The notes under the pieces: model-generated
What the model was told of the DNA's origin: nothing
What the model saw: only the letters and a program-made list of their open reading frames with translations
Database searches by the model: none
Made by a program: the position numbers and the translations under genes
In this document: positions 1 to 8,520 of the stretch, piece after piece
How positions within the stretch are numbered: position 1 is the first letter of the stretch
How the letters are laid out: each line of letters opens with the position of its first letter
NCBI GenBank assembly: GCA_905479475.1
Contig: CAJQMT010000021.1
Coordinates: forward strand, 1-64,000
Direction of reading: 5' to 3'
Source of the DNA: an uncultured Flavobacteriaceae bacterium
GTDB taxonomy: Bacteria; Bacteroidota; Bacteroidia; Flavobacteriales; Flavobacteriaceae
Length of the DNA stretch: 64,000 bases

Positions 1-152
1 AAATCCAGATCATTGAGAAAATAAAGAGCATCTATTCTCATATCTAAAAATTACGCATAAAATCATTGGATTGTATACCTAAAAAGCTTTTTCAAAATTC
101 ACAATATCAAATTAAACTAAGTATCTTTGCTCCTTATCTATAACACATAAAA
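1..152. other. left-edge intergenic region
   Basis: AT-rich sequence before the first gene. It holds a -7 promoter element listed separately. A minus-strand ATG at 41 opens a frame that runs out of the window after 13 codons. That is too short to say whether a divergent gene begins here. Confidence 0.4.
122..129 (+). promoter_or_regulatory. -7 promoter element (TATCTTTG)
   Basis: Exact match to the Bacteroidota -7 consensus TAnnTTTG, 23 bases before the ATG of the acyl-CoA reductase gene. No clear TTG -33 box is seen at the usual distance, so the call rests on one element. Confidence 0.5.
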
Positions 153-1214
153 ATGTCCCCCACAAAACGTAAGGAAGCATTCATTCAATTAGGAACTTTT
201 TTGAGTCAGTTCACAACAACAGGCATCAACAAAAAACAAGACATTCCTCACAACGACCTTTTTTTCGAAGCCTTTGAAATGCAAATCAAAAGAGCAAAAG
301 AATACAATGGTTGGTTTACGCAAGAAAATGTATTGTATTCTTTGCAGAGCTGGAGCCAATGCCTCACAGAAGACAACATTCAAAAATGGTGTAACTCTTA
401 TAGTTTCCCTAAAAAAAACCTAGAAAAAAAAGTGGCGGTCATCATGGCTGGAAACATCCCCCTCGTAGGGTTTCACGATTTCTTGTGTGTTTTACTCTCT
501 GGAAACTCCATCATCGCCAAACTGTCGTCCAACGACAAATATTTCCTTCCACTGATTGGAAAATACCTAGAACACATTGCCCCAGCATTCAAAGGCAAAA
601 TTTTATTCACGGAAGAAAAACTGGAGGACTTTGATGCGGTGATTGCCACAGGAAGCAACAATACCGCACGCTATTTCGATTATTATTTCGGAAAACACCC
701 ACATATCATACGGAAAAACAGAAACACTGTGGCCGTTTTATCGGGAGAAGAAACTCCACAAGAATTAAAAGCAATGGTCGATGACGTATTTCGATATTTC
801 GGTTTAGGATGTCGTAGTATTTCAAAAATTTTTGTCCCCAAGGGCTATGACTTGAATGCTATTTTCAAGGCTGCCTACAAGCACAAAGACATCATTGCCT
901 ATGATCGATATGCGAACAATTACGATTACAACAAAGCCGTTTATCTCATGAGTCTTTTCAAAATACTTGAAAACGGTTTTTTGATGCTCAAAGAAGACGA
1001 AAGTTACAGCTCTCCGATTTCTTCTTTATTTTATGAATATTACGACAACATAGAAACTTTAAAAGCAAAATTAAAAAAGGATTGCGAACAAATTCAGTGC
1101 ATCAGTTCCAATTTAGACATTCCAAACGCCATTGCCCTTGGAAAGACACAAAGCCCTCAATTATGGGATTATGCAGACGGTGTAGATTCGATGGAGTTTT
1201 TGTTGAAAATTTAG
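153..1214 (+). CDS. LuxC-type acyl-CoA reductase
   Basis: 353 residues of the LuxC acyl-CoA reductase family, which reduces an activated fatty acyl group to an aldehyde using NADPH through a covalent acyl-cysteine. The aldehyde-dehydrogenase-like fold is recognisable: a Rossmann-type stretch around residues 93-130, ATGSNNTARYF at 165-175 and a likely catalytic Cys220 in GLGCRSISK. No luxA, luxB or luxD genes are near, so this is not a luminescence operon. The family is common beside serC in flavobacteria, where its substrate is unknown to me. The ATG at 153 is supported by a -7 element just upstream. It is followed by serC after 94 bases on the same strand. Confidence 0.8.
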   Translation: MSPTKRKEAFIQLGTFLSQFTTTGINKKQDIPHNDLFFEAFEMQIKRAKEYNGWFTQENVLYSLQSWSQCLTEDNIQKWCNSYSFPKKNLEKKVAVIMAGNIPLVGFHDFLCVLLSGNSIIAKLSSNDKYFLPLIGKYLEHIAPAFKGKILFTEEKLEDFDAVIATGSNNTARYFDYYFGKHPHIIRKNRNTVAVLSGEETPQELKAMVDDVFRYFGLGCRSISKIFVPKGYDLNAIFKAAYKHKDIIAYDRYANNYDYNKAVYLMSLFKILENGFLMLKEDESYSSPISSLFYEYYDNIETLKAKLKKDCEQIQCISSNLDIPNAIALGKTQSPQLWDYADGVDSMEFLLKI

Positions 1215-1308
1215 TTGATATTTTAGAACAAAAATCATTGTAATTTGAAAAAAAAGTCTAAAATTTGCATTTCGTTTTTACCCAAATTATTGAAAGAAAA
1301 CATATCCC

Positions 1309-2370
1309 ATGAAAAAACACAACTTTAGTGCAGGACCCTCGATTCTTCCTCAGGAAGTATTACAAAAAGCAAGTGAAGCAATCCTTAATTTCAACGGATT
1401 AGACTTGTCTCTAATTGAGATTTCCCACCGTAGTAAAGAATTTATCGCGGTAATGGACAAAGCACAAGCTTTGGTGAAAGAATTATTAGAGCTGCCTGAA
1501 GGGTACTCTGTCTTGTTTTTACAAGGAGGCGCAAGCACCGAATTTTTAATGGCTCCCTACAACCTATTGACAGAAGGAGGAAAAGCGGCCTACCTAGATA
1601 CTGGATCTTGGAGTTCAAAAGCAATCAAAGAAGCCAAACTTTTTGGTGACACCGTAGTCGTTGCTTCTTCAAAAGACAAAGGATACAATTACATTCCGAA
1701 AGGATACGAAGTTCCTTCGGATGCAGATTACATCCACTTTACATCGAACAATACCATTTTTGGAACACAATTGAACGAATTCCCTGGTGGAGACGTCTTG
1801 AAAGTTGTCGACATGAGTTCTGATATTTTTTCTAGAAAAATTGACTACAGTCAGTTTGATGTAGTTTACGCTGGAGCTCAAAAAAATATGGGACCCGCAG
1901 GTACGACAGTAGTGATCGTAAAAGATGAAGTTTTAGGAAAATCCGGAAGACAAGTTCCTTCGATGTTGGATTACAAAACGCATGCAGACAAAGACAGTAT
2001 GTTCAATACGCCTCCTGTTTTTGCCATTTACGTTTCTATGTTGACCTTAGAATGGTTGAAATCTAAAGGTGGTGTCGCAGCCATTGAAAAAGAAAACAGA
2101 GCAAAAGCAGCGCTTTTGTACAACGAAGTGGACAGCAATCCTTCTTTTGTTGGTTTCGCTGCCAAAGAAGACCGTTCTATCATGAACGTAACCTTTAATT
2201 TGACAGACGAATCTTTAAAGGAAAAATTTGATGCCCTTTGTCTAGAATCTGGAATCAGTGCCTTGAACGGGCATAGATCAGTAGGCGGATATCGTGCGAG
2301 TATTTACAACGCAATGTCTATTGAAAGCGTACAAGTATTGGTGAAAGCCATGCAAGATTTGAATAAATAA
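1309..2370 (+). CDS. serC: phosphoserine aminotransferase
   Basis: 353 residues, full length for SerC. It transfers an amino group from glutamate to 3-phosphohydroxypyruvate, the second step of serine synthesis, and can act in pyridoxal phosphate synthesis as well. The N-terminus has the typical NFSAGPS motif. The PLP-binding lysine is Lys192 in YAGAQKNMGPAGT, and the C-terminal SALNGHRSVGGYRASIYN segment fits the family. It is followed by serA on the same strand, but a strong hairpin with a T run lies between them, so expression may be partly uncoupled. Confidence 0.96.
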   Translation: MKKHNFSAGPSILPQEVLQKASEAILNFNGLDLSLIEISHRSKEFIAVMDKAQALVKELLELPEGYSVLFLQGGASTEFLMAPYNLLTEGGKAAYLDTGSWSSKAIKEAKLFGDTVVVASSKDKGYNYIPKGYEVPSDADYIHFTSNNTIFGTQLNEFPGGDVLKVVDMSSDIFSRKIDYSQFDVVYAGAQKNMGPAGTTVVIVKDEVLGKSGRQVPSMLDYKTHADKDSMFNTPPVFAIYVSMLTLEWLKSKGGVAAIEKENRAKAALLYNEVDSNPSFVGFAAKEDRSIMNVTFNLTDESLKEKFDALCLESGISALNGHRSVGGYRASIYNAMSIESVQVLVKAMQDLNK

Positions 2371-2383
2371 TGAAAACTATTTC

Positions 2384-2412
2384 AAACGACACTTTCCAAG
2401 TGTCGTTTTTAC
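2384..2412 (+). terminator. hairpin terminator between serC and serA
   Basis: Perfect 11-bp stem (AAACGACACTT, loop TCC, AAGTGTCGTTT) followed by T residues. It looks like a rho-independent terminator or attenuator directly after serC and about 25 bases before serA. Confidence 0.7.
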
Positions 2413-2434
2413 TTTATATCTAAATATCAGAAAA

Positions 2435-3385
2435 ATGAAAGTATTAGCAAACGATGGATTGGCACAAAGTGGCGTAAGCGCTCTAGAAGCTGCTGGATTT
2501 GAAGTCCTTTTAACAACTGTTGCCCAAGAGCAATTGGAAAACTTTATCAATGAAGAAAACATTGACGTAATTTTGGTACGAAGTGCCACAACAGTGCGTC
2601 AAGAATTGATCGACGCATGTCCTTCTCTTAAAATTATTGGTCGTGGAGGTGTTGGTATGGACAATATCGATGTACAATACGCAAGAGACAAAGGTGTACA
2701 TGTAATCAATACGCCTGCAGCATCTTCTCACTCGGTTGCTGAATTGGTATTTGCTCATTTCTCAGGACTGGTGCGTTTCTTGCACGATTCCAACAGAAAC
2801 ATGCCTTTGGAAGGAGAATCAAACTTCAAAGGATTGAAAAAATCCTATGCTGGAGGTATTGAATTGAAAGGAAAAACATTGGGTGTTTTAGGTTTTGGTC
2901 GTATCGGTCAAGCAACGGCAGCCATTGCACTTCGATTGGGAATGAAAGTGGTCGCTTTTGATCCATTTATGGATGCAGCAACCCTTTCACTTGACTTTAT
3001 CGATGGACAAACAATTGACATCACTGTAAACACGATTTCCAAAGAAGAAGTACTGAAGCAATCTGATTTCTTAACCTTGCACGTGCCTGCCCAAGACGAG
3101 TATGTCATTGGTGCAAGCGAAATCGAATCTATGAAAGATGGCGCCTATATCGCAAACGCTGCCCGTGGTGGTGTGATCGACGAAGTCGCTTTGATTGCTG
3201 CCTTAGACAATGGTAAATTAGGAGGAGCTGCTTTGGATGTTTTTGAAACAGAGCCAAAACCTGCGGTACAAATCTTGATGAACCCTAAAGTTTCGGTAAC
3301 GCCACATATCGGGGCTGCCACTGGAGGTGCACAAGACAGAATCGGAACCGAATTGGCTTCACAAATTATTGAATTGCTGAAGTAA
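2435..3385 (+). CDS. serA: D-3-phosphoglycerate dehydrogenase
   Basis: 316 residues of the D-2-hydroxyacid dehydrogenase family. Given serC directly before it, the likely reaction is NAD-dependent oxidation of 3-phosphoglycerate to 3-phosphohydroxypyruvate, the first step of serine synthesis. The NAD-binding GFGRIG is at 153-158, the substrate-binding GRGGVGMDNID at about 69-79, and the catalytic His is about residue 291 in TPHIGAATGG. It is the short form, with no C-terminal ACT domain, so allosteric serine feedback of the E. coli type is not expected. A terminator follows at once. Confidence 0.9.
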   Translation: MKVLANDGLAQSGVSALEAAGFEVLLTTVAQEQLENFINEENIDVILVRSATTVRQELIDACPSLKIIGRGGVGMDNIDVQYARDKGVHVINTPAASSHSVAELVFAHFSGLVRFLHDSNRNMPLEGESNFKGLKKSYAGGIELKGKTLGVLGFGRIGQATAAIALRLGMKVVAFDPFMDAATLSLDFIDGQTIDITVNTISKEEVLKQSDFLTLHVPAQDEYVIGASEIESMKDGAYIANAARGGVIDEVALIAALDNGKLGGAALDVFETEPKPAVQILMNPKVSVTPHIGAATGGAQDRIGTELASQIIELLK

Positions 3386-3403
3386 TTCCGTAATTTTATT
3401 GCT

Positions 3404-3442
3404 AAAAAAAAACCATCTTCTCTTGAAAGATGGTTTTTTTTT
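3404..3442 (+). terminator. rho-independent terminator after serA
   Basis: Stem CCATCTT / AAGATGG (3413-3419 and 3427-3433) flanked by an A run and a T run of about nine. It can act in both directions and lies between convergent serA and the TTL-like gene. Confidence 0.85.
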
Positions 3443-4440
3443 TAGAAAACAATGTCCCGATTCGACAAAAGCTCAAAATTTGTGTTTTTTTCAGCATTCA
3501 AACCGACAATGGACAGCATCTCTTCCAACATCTTATCTTTCAACTGGCCGTGATTTTCATTTCTAGATTTCATGGAAGGACCTTTGTTCACCTCGCAAAT
3601 CAGCGGTTCTCTGCTTCTATTTAGCAAAACATCCAACCCGAAAACCTGAAAACATTGGGCTTTTTGAAGATGTTCATAAGTTCCAAACTCATGATACGAC
3701 GCGTCTAAAAGTTGTACTATTTTTGATTTTAACAAGTCAAAAAAATCTTTTGGCACGATCTCCAAGGCTTTTAGCATGTCCCCCATCAAAACAGGAAATT
3801 CTTCGGGCACTCTATGTTTGGTATGCGTGACCATTCGCTCAAACAAATTTGAGGCTGCTCTCGGTTGTTTTCCATAAACACACAAACCTTCATTGTACAG
3901 ATATGACGTGAGTTTGTTATCGTGCAAAGTCAACAATACATAGGTCCTAAAATTGAATGAGGTTCCTTCGTAACGCTGGAGATACGTCAACAGTGGTTGT
4001 GCAATTTCAAAAGACTCCTTTTGTTCAAATACCTGTTCAGTCGTTTCCACCAAAGCAAGTCCTAATCTTCGATGCCGATTGCTTTTCAAAATAAAATGAT
4101 TTCTCTTGTCTGCTTTCAGCAACTTCAAATCTTTGTCGTTTTTCAAAACAAACGTCTCTGGCATAATAAACGCTGCTTTTTCCCTACCATGGGCTTTTTC
4201 TAAATTCTTCCAAACAGCTGTCCTATTGACCATGCAGTCGGTACCACTGATAATACTGATATACTTACCTGCTGTGTTTTTGAGTCCTCCCAATACAACC
4301 TCGTTTGATTTTTTGGGAGATGGATAGTAAATATCCCAGTTTGCAACCTCTGAAGAAATCTCAATATCATTTCTTTTGAAAAGATCCAAATACCGTTGGG
4401 GTAACTTTTTATTACTCCAACAAATCAAAGGTTTTAACAT
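3442..4440 (-). CDS. tubulin-tyrosine-ligase-like ATP-grasp protein
   Basis: About 332 residues from the ATG at 4440; the longer frame to 4482 starts at TTG and lacks support. The order of motifs is that of the tubulin tyrosine ligase (TTL) family, ATP-grasp enzymes that join an amino acid to a protein or peptide. These are an N-terminal SGTDCMVNRTAVWKNLE segment, MPETFVL, the ATP-binding lysine in HFILKSNRHRRLGLAL, the core motif FNFRTYVLLT (DLRxYVL in TTLs), and the metal-binding CFQVFGLDVLL and CEVNKGPS near the end. Bacteria have no conventional tubulin target, so the substrate here is unknown; peptide or cell-surface ligation is only a guess. The gene stands alone, convergent with serA and divergent from the Nudix gene. 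Confidence 0.78.
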   Translation of the reverse strand: MLKPLICWSNKKLPQRYLDLFKRNDIEISSEVANWDIYYPSPKKSNEVVLGGLKNTAGKYISIISGTDCMVNRTAVWKNLEKAHGREKAAFIMPETFVLKNDKDLKLLKADKRNHFILKSNRHRRLGLALVETTEQVFEQKESFEIAQPLLTYLQRYEGTSFNFRTYVLLTLHDNKLTSYLYNEGLCVYGKQPRAASNLFERMVTHTKHRVPEEFPVLMGDMLKALEIVPKDFFDLLKSKIVQLLDASYHEFGTYEHLQKAQCFQVFGLDVLLNRSREPLICEVNKGPSMKSRNENHGQLKDKMLEEMLSIVGLNAEKNTNFELLSNRDIVF

Positions 4441-4666
4441 GCTTCTAATTTTATTGCAGCCCTCTGTGTTTATTTTTCTCAAAAAAAACGTATTTCAGCA
4501 GACCCCTCGGGTAAATATAAACATTTTAGAAGCATTCCTATTTGTACAAATTTGGAAAACAGCTCCCTCCCGCTCATTTTTTTATATCTTGCCTCCGTTT
4601 CAGGTTTTTAAAAAAAACAACTGAATAACAAACAGGTAATTCCAATAAATTCTACAAATTTCACAT

Positions 4667-5302
4667 ATGGAGCATTTGACATTCCTACAGCATCAAGAAG
4701 CTATCAAAGACGCACTCCTTGGTGGTTTGGAAGCGCAATTCAAACTAGCTCCAGAAACACGAAAAATTTCCACAAAAACAAGCCATTATTCGAACGTAAA
4801 AAAAGCCGCTGTTTTAGTGCTGTTTTATCCAGGTAAAAATAATAAGACACATGTATTACTAACTTTAAGAGCCCAATACAATGGCACACACAGTGCACAG
4901 GTTAGTTTTCCAGGTGGAAAGGTTGATTTAAACGACAAGAATTTGCAAGAAACGGCTTTGAGAGAATGTTTCGAAGAAGTCGGAGTATCCTCTAAAAAAA
5001 TTACACTTGTAAAAGAAATGACAGATGTCTACATTCCGCCGAGCAACTTTTTAGTTACTCCTTTTATCGGCTTCACTTCTAAGAAACTGAATTTTACAAG
5101 CAATGAAGAAGTAGCTCAAATTATCGAAGTTCCTCTCAAAGATCTGCTACATGACGGTGCCATATATTTCGAAAACAAAAATTTTTCCGACGCATCAAAC
5201 GTTCGAATTCCTTATTTCCTATTAAACAACCACAAAGTTTGGGGAGCTACAGCTATGATTATCAGCGAAGTTAAAGAACTTTTAAAATCACTATCATTCT
5301 AA
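4667..5302 (+). CDS. Nudix hydrolase, CoA pyrophosphatase type
   Basis: 211 residues. The Nudix box is present in the CoA-pyrophosphatase form: FPGGKVDLND, then TALRECFEEVG, with LLTLRAQYNGTHSAQVSFPGG just before it, which matches the UPF0035 signature of NudL/NUDT7-like enzymes. Such enzymes split CoA or acyl-CoA into phosphopantetheine compounds and 3',5'-ADP. The ATG is preceded by an AT-rich leader. The acyltransferase gene follows after 42 bases on the same strand, suggesting an operon linked to acyl-CoA and lipid metabolism. Confidence 0.85.
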   Translation: MEHLTFLQHQEAIKDALLGGLEAQFKLAPETRKISTKTSHYSNVKKAAVLVLFYPGKNNKTHVLLTLRAQYNGTHSAQVSFPGGKVDLNDKNLQETALRECFEEVGVSSKKITLVKEMTDVYIPPSNFLVTPFIGFTSKKLNFTSNEEVAQIIEVPLKDLLHDGAIYFENKNFSDASNVRIPYFLLNNHKVWGATAMIISEVKELLKSLSF

Positions 5303-5344
5303 ATAGTTTTTGTACATTTACCCCCTTAAAATCAACGCCTTCTA

Positions 5345-6154
5345 ATGAAATTAATTAAGAGAAATCCTTTTGGCCACATTCTATTTATCAAAAAATGGTT
5401 GATCAGAATTTTAGGTATCATTTCTCATAGGCGTTACAACAAATTCAACAAATTACAGATTGAAGGCTCTGAAATCATTCGTGATTTACCAGACAGCAAT
5501 GTATTGTTTGTTTCCAACCACCAAACCTATTTCGCAGATGTTGCTGCAATGTTCCATGTATTCAATGCAGCATTGAAAGGAAGAGTAGATTCTATCAAAA
5601 ACATTGGGTACATATGGAACCCGAAGTTAAACATCTATTATATTGCAGCTGCGGAGACCATGAAAGCTGGGATACTTCCTAAAATATTCGCCTACATGGG
5701 CTCTGTTTCCATACAACGCACATGGAGAAGTGACGGAAAAGACGTAAAAAGACAAGTAAAAATGTCTGACATTAGCAATATTGGAACTGCATTAGCCGAT
5801 GGATGGGTAATTACCTTTCCACAAGGAACCACTAAGCCATTCAACCCCATACGCAGGGGAACCGCGCATATCATAAAAACCTACAAACCTGTGGTGATCC
5901 CCATTGTAATTGACGGCTTCCGAAGATCATTTGACAAAAAAGGATTGTTGATCAAAAAAAGAGGAGTACTGCAAACCATGGTGATTAAAAAACCATTGCA
6001 AATAGATTACGAAAACGATTCGTTTGATGACATCGTGACGCAAATTGAGTACGCCATCGAACAACACCCATCTCTCTTAAAAGTCATCTCCGTTGAAGAT
6101 TACAAAAAGCAAGAAGATGCCTTGAACAAAAAACGTGAATTCTGGCAATCGTAA
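5345..6154 (+). CDS. 1-acyl-sn-glycerol-3-phosphate acyltransferase (PlsC family)
   Basis: 269 residues. PlsC-type acyltransferases attach the second acyl chain to lysophosphatidic acid at the inner membrane face. The catalytic HX4D motif is NHQTYFAD. The third block reads FPQGTTKPF where most family members have FPEGT. The rest (RRGTAHI, VVIPIVIDGF) is well kept, so this looks like a conserved subfamily variant rather than a broken enzyme. The substrate could differ from lysophosphatidate. It follows the Nudix gene closely, and oxyR begins 66 bases downstream. Confidence 0.85.
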   Translation: MKLIKRNPFGHILFIKKWLIRILGIISHRRYNKFNKLQIEGSEIIRDLPDSNVLFVSNHQTYFADVAAMFHVFNAALKGRVDSIKNIGYIWNPKLNIYYIAAAETMKAGILPKIFAYMGSVSIQRTWRSDGKDVKRQVKMSDISNIGTALADGWVITFPQGTTKPFNPIRRGTAHIIKTYKPVVIPIVIDGFRRSFDKKGLLIKKRGVLQTMVIKKPLQIDYENDSFDDIVTQIEYAIEQHPSLLKVISVEDYKKQEDALNKKREFWQS

Positions 6155-6220
6155 TTCACTGAAAACTTCACATAATCCAAATCAATAGTTTTTCGTATTT
6201 TTATTGTCAAAAATTATCGC

Positions 6221-7165
6221 ATGACAATCACACAATTGAAATACATCTTAGCTGTCTCAGAATACCAAAATTTTACGGTAGCCGCAGCGCATAGTTTTGT
6301 AACACAGCCTACATTGAGTATGCAAATACAAAAATTAGAAGATCAGTTGGACGTTCAAATTTTCAATCGAAATAAAAAGCCTATTCAACTTACAGACATC
6401 GGTGAAAAGATTGTGGCACAGGCAAAAATTATTGTCAACGAAAGCAATCGAATTACCGATATTGTGCACCAGCAAAAAGGATATATTGGCGGTGATTTCA
6501 AATTGGCAATGATTCCTACTGTCATGCCAACATTACTCCCAATGTTCCTCAAAACATTCCACAAAAAATACCCAAAAATAAACTTACAAATAGAAGAATT
6601 AACAACTGAAGAAATCGTAAAAAAGCTGAACGATGGAAACATAGACGTCGCCATTGCAGCCACTCCGTTGGAACAAGAAAATATTCTTAAAAAACCGTTG
6701 TACTACGAACCCTTTATCGGGTATGTTCCAAAAAATCACGCTCTTTTCGAAAAGGAAAGTATTGCCATGTGTGATTTGGAAGTAGACGATTTACTACTTT
6801 TAGAGGACGGGCATTGTTTCAAAGACAGCGTATTAAATATTTGCAACACTAGCGGTCTACAAAAAGAAAGAAATTTTAGACTGGAAAGCGGCAGTTTTGA
6901 CACTTTGATAAAATTGTCAAAAGAAGGAATGGGCATGACACTTCTCCCCTACCTTCATACCTTGGACATTCCAGAAAACGATCAGAAATTTTTAAAAGAA
7001 TTTGAGAAACCCGCTCCGGCGAGAGAAGTCAGCTTGATTTTCCACAAGTCACAATTGAAAATGCAATTGATCGAAGCTTTGAAAACAACTATCGACAGCG
7101 TCATAAGAGGTGCGATCACCTTCAACGATGTTGAAATCATCAGCCCCATGCATCCAAAAAAATAG
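6221..7165 (+). CDS. oxyR: hydrogen peroxide-sensing LysR-type regulator OxyR
   Basis: 314 residues. An N-terminal LysR helix-turn-helix (about 1-60, TLSMQIQKLEDQL) is followed by a periplasmic-binding-like sensor domain. Cys199 and Cys208 in LLLLEDGHCFKDSVLNIC sit at the same residue numbers as the redox pair of E. coli OxyR, so disulfide sensing of peroxide is well supported. No katG, ahpC or dps lies beside it, so its targets are elsewhere. A clean terminator follows. Confidence 0.93.
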   Translation: MTITQLKYILAVSEYQNFTVAAAHSFVTQPTLSMQIQKLEDQLDVQIFNRNKKPIQLTDIGEKIVAQAKIIVNESNRITDIVHQQKGYIGGDFKLAMIPTVMPTLLPMFLKTFHKKYPKINLQIEELTTEEIVKKLNDGNIDVAIAATPLEQENILKKPLYYEPFIGYVPKNHALFEKESIAMCDLEVDDLLLLEDGHCFKDSVLNICNTSGLQKERNFRLESGSFDTLIKLSKEGMGMTLLPYLHTLDIPENDQKFLKEFEKPAPAREVSLIFHKSQLKMQLIEALKTTIDSVIRGAITFNDVEIISPMHPKK

Positions 7166-7198
7166 CGACAAAAGAAACAAGTTTTCTTGATAAGAAAT

Positions 7199-7230
7199 AA
7201 AAAAGACTGCCGGTAAGCAGTCTTTTTTCT
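7199..7230 (+). terminator. bidirectional terminator after oxyR
   Basis: Perfect 10-bp stem AAAAGACTGC / GCAGTCTTTT (7201-7210, 7217-7226) with loop CGGTAA, an A run before and a T run after. It lies between convergent oxyR and the small minus-strand gene. Confidence 0.9.
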
Positions 7231-7423
7231 ATTTTACTAATTTCATTCTCTGATTGAGTTCAGGTTTCGTTTCCAAATAAGCTTCCAACCAAATTTTTAA
7301 TTCTTGAATCTCATGAGGCAACAACGTCTCGTAGGCTTTCTCTAATTCTTTGCAAAAGAGTTCCGCATTAAAACTCACCTTTTCTAGTACCGTTTTTGTG
7401 TATTCGTATGCCTGTCTAGCCAT
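7229..7423 (-). CDS. small conserved helical protein
   Basis: 64 residues from the ATG at 7423 (MARQAYEYTKT). The open frame extends upstream to 7504, but the extension is lysine-rich and looks untranslated; another ATG at 7459 is possible. The product is charged, predicted mostly helical, with one Cys and no membrane segment. I recall similar short proteins in flavobacteria but know no function. It is last in a minus-strand series kdsB, HAD phosphatase, 88-residue protein, then this gene. Confidence 0.6.
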   Translation of the reverse strand: MARQAYEYTKTVLEKVSFNAELFCKELEKAYETLLPHEIQELKIWLEAYLETKPELNQRMKLVK

Positions 7424-7522
7424 GATTCTCTTTCGTTGGTTGTATTTTTTTTCAAACATAATCAAAATAGATTTTCTAAAAAAATTTAAGACATGCTTTA
7501 ACAAATGTTTAGGAATTGTATT

Positions 7523-7789
7523 TTACAATTTGGATATTTTCCCTGCCAAATCCACAGCTATATTTTCCAAATCTATTTGAATGGATTTGAAATGTGCTTT
7601 TTTCGAAACCTCGTTTTTTTCATGAATTTTATCCATCAAGGTGTCAAAACTTACCATGGCTTTGTCGATGATCTTTTGAGATTTTTTGGTATCCGCCTCG
7701 GGGGTCACAAATTCCCATATGTAGCATGCCTCAATCAAATCTCCCAATGTATTGTGAATGTCTTTTTTTAAATTTTTAATAGATGCCAT
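7523..7789 (-). CDS. small conserved protein of unknown function
   Basis: 88 residues, predicted all-helical, acidic and basic residues mixed, no signal peptide. The ATG is 23 bases after the HAD phosphatase stop, so it is probably co-transcribed with kdsB and the phosphatase. I do not recognise a domain. The lysine-rich ends and regular heptad-like hydrophobics could make a helical bundle. Confidence 0.65.
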   Translation of the reverse strand: MASIKNLKKDIHNTLGDLIEACYIWEFVTPEADTKKSQKIIDKAMVSFDTLMDKIHEKNEVSKKAHFKSIQIDLENIAVDLAGKISKL

Positions 7790-7812
7790 TTTTCTGTGTT
7801 TTTAGTTTGTAT

Positions 7813-8520
7813 TTAACGTTGCCACAAATTCTCCAACTCTGTTATAGAACAAAGCGTAGGATACAATGTAGTGGATTTTTCAGAGTCACAGACGGTTTCA
7901 TGTTCCCATGTTGTATGAAATGGAATATGAACAGCCTTTGCTCCAATTTTGACCAAAGGTAATACATCTGACTTTAAGGAATTGCCTACCATCAAAAATT
8001 CAGAAGGAGTAATTTCCAAATGTTTGAGAATTTTCAAATAATCCGATTCTTTTTTGTCGCTCATCACCTCTACATGGTGAAAATATTTTAACAAACCTGA
8101 TTTCTGTAATTTTCGTTCTTGATCTAACAAATCTCCTTTAGTAGCAACAATCAGACGAAAATCACGACTCAAATGTTTCAATGTTTCTGGAACTCCTGTC
8201 AACAATTCGATCGGCTTGTACAACATATCCTTACCAATTTCCACAATTTCTTGAATAATGGAAGGATGGACTTGATGATTTGACAATTGAAGCGCGAGCT
8301 CAATCATGGACAAAACAAAACCCTTGACTCCATAACCATAATAAGGTAAATTTTCAATTTCTAGCCGATACAACTCCTGATTGATTTTATTTTCAGTTTC
8401 GTACATCGATAGCAATTTGGCAACTTTCTGCTCTGCTTCTCTAAAATAAGGCTCGTTGACCCAGAGCGTATCGTCTGCGTCAAAGGCAATTACTTTTATT
8501 TTACCAGGGTCTATTTCCAT
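7813..8520 (-). CDS. HAD-superfamily phosphatase
   Basis: 235 residues. Motif I is FDADDTLW (nucleophile and acid/base aspartates), motif II is in LIVATKGD, and motif III/IV is KKESDYLKILK followed by MVGNSLKSDVLP. This is the YjjG-like branch of small-molecule phosphatases with a helical cap. The start overlaps the end of kdsB by 10 bases, so the pair is translationally coupled. The neighbour suggests a sugar or nucleotide phosphate substrate. A dedicated KDO 8-phosphate phosphatase role is possible but not shown, as KdsC proteins are shorter and lack this cap. Confidence 0.85.
   Translation of the reverse strand: MEIDPGKIKVIAFDADDTLWVNEPYFREAEQKVAKLLSMYETENKINQELYRLEIENLPYYGYGVKGFVLSMIELALQLSNHQVHPSIIQEIVEIGKDMLYKPIELLTGVPETLKHLSRDFRLIVATKGDLLDQERKLQKSGLLKYFHHVEVMSDKKESDYLKILKHLEITPSEFLMVGNSLKSDVLPLVKIGAKAVHIPFHTTWEHETVCDSEKSTTLYPTLCSITELENLWQR

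Noticed and set aside
153-1214. Bioluminescence operon suggested by a LuxC-type gene
   Set aside because: No luxA, luxB, luxD or luxE anywhere in the window.
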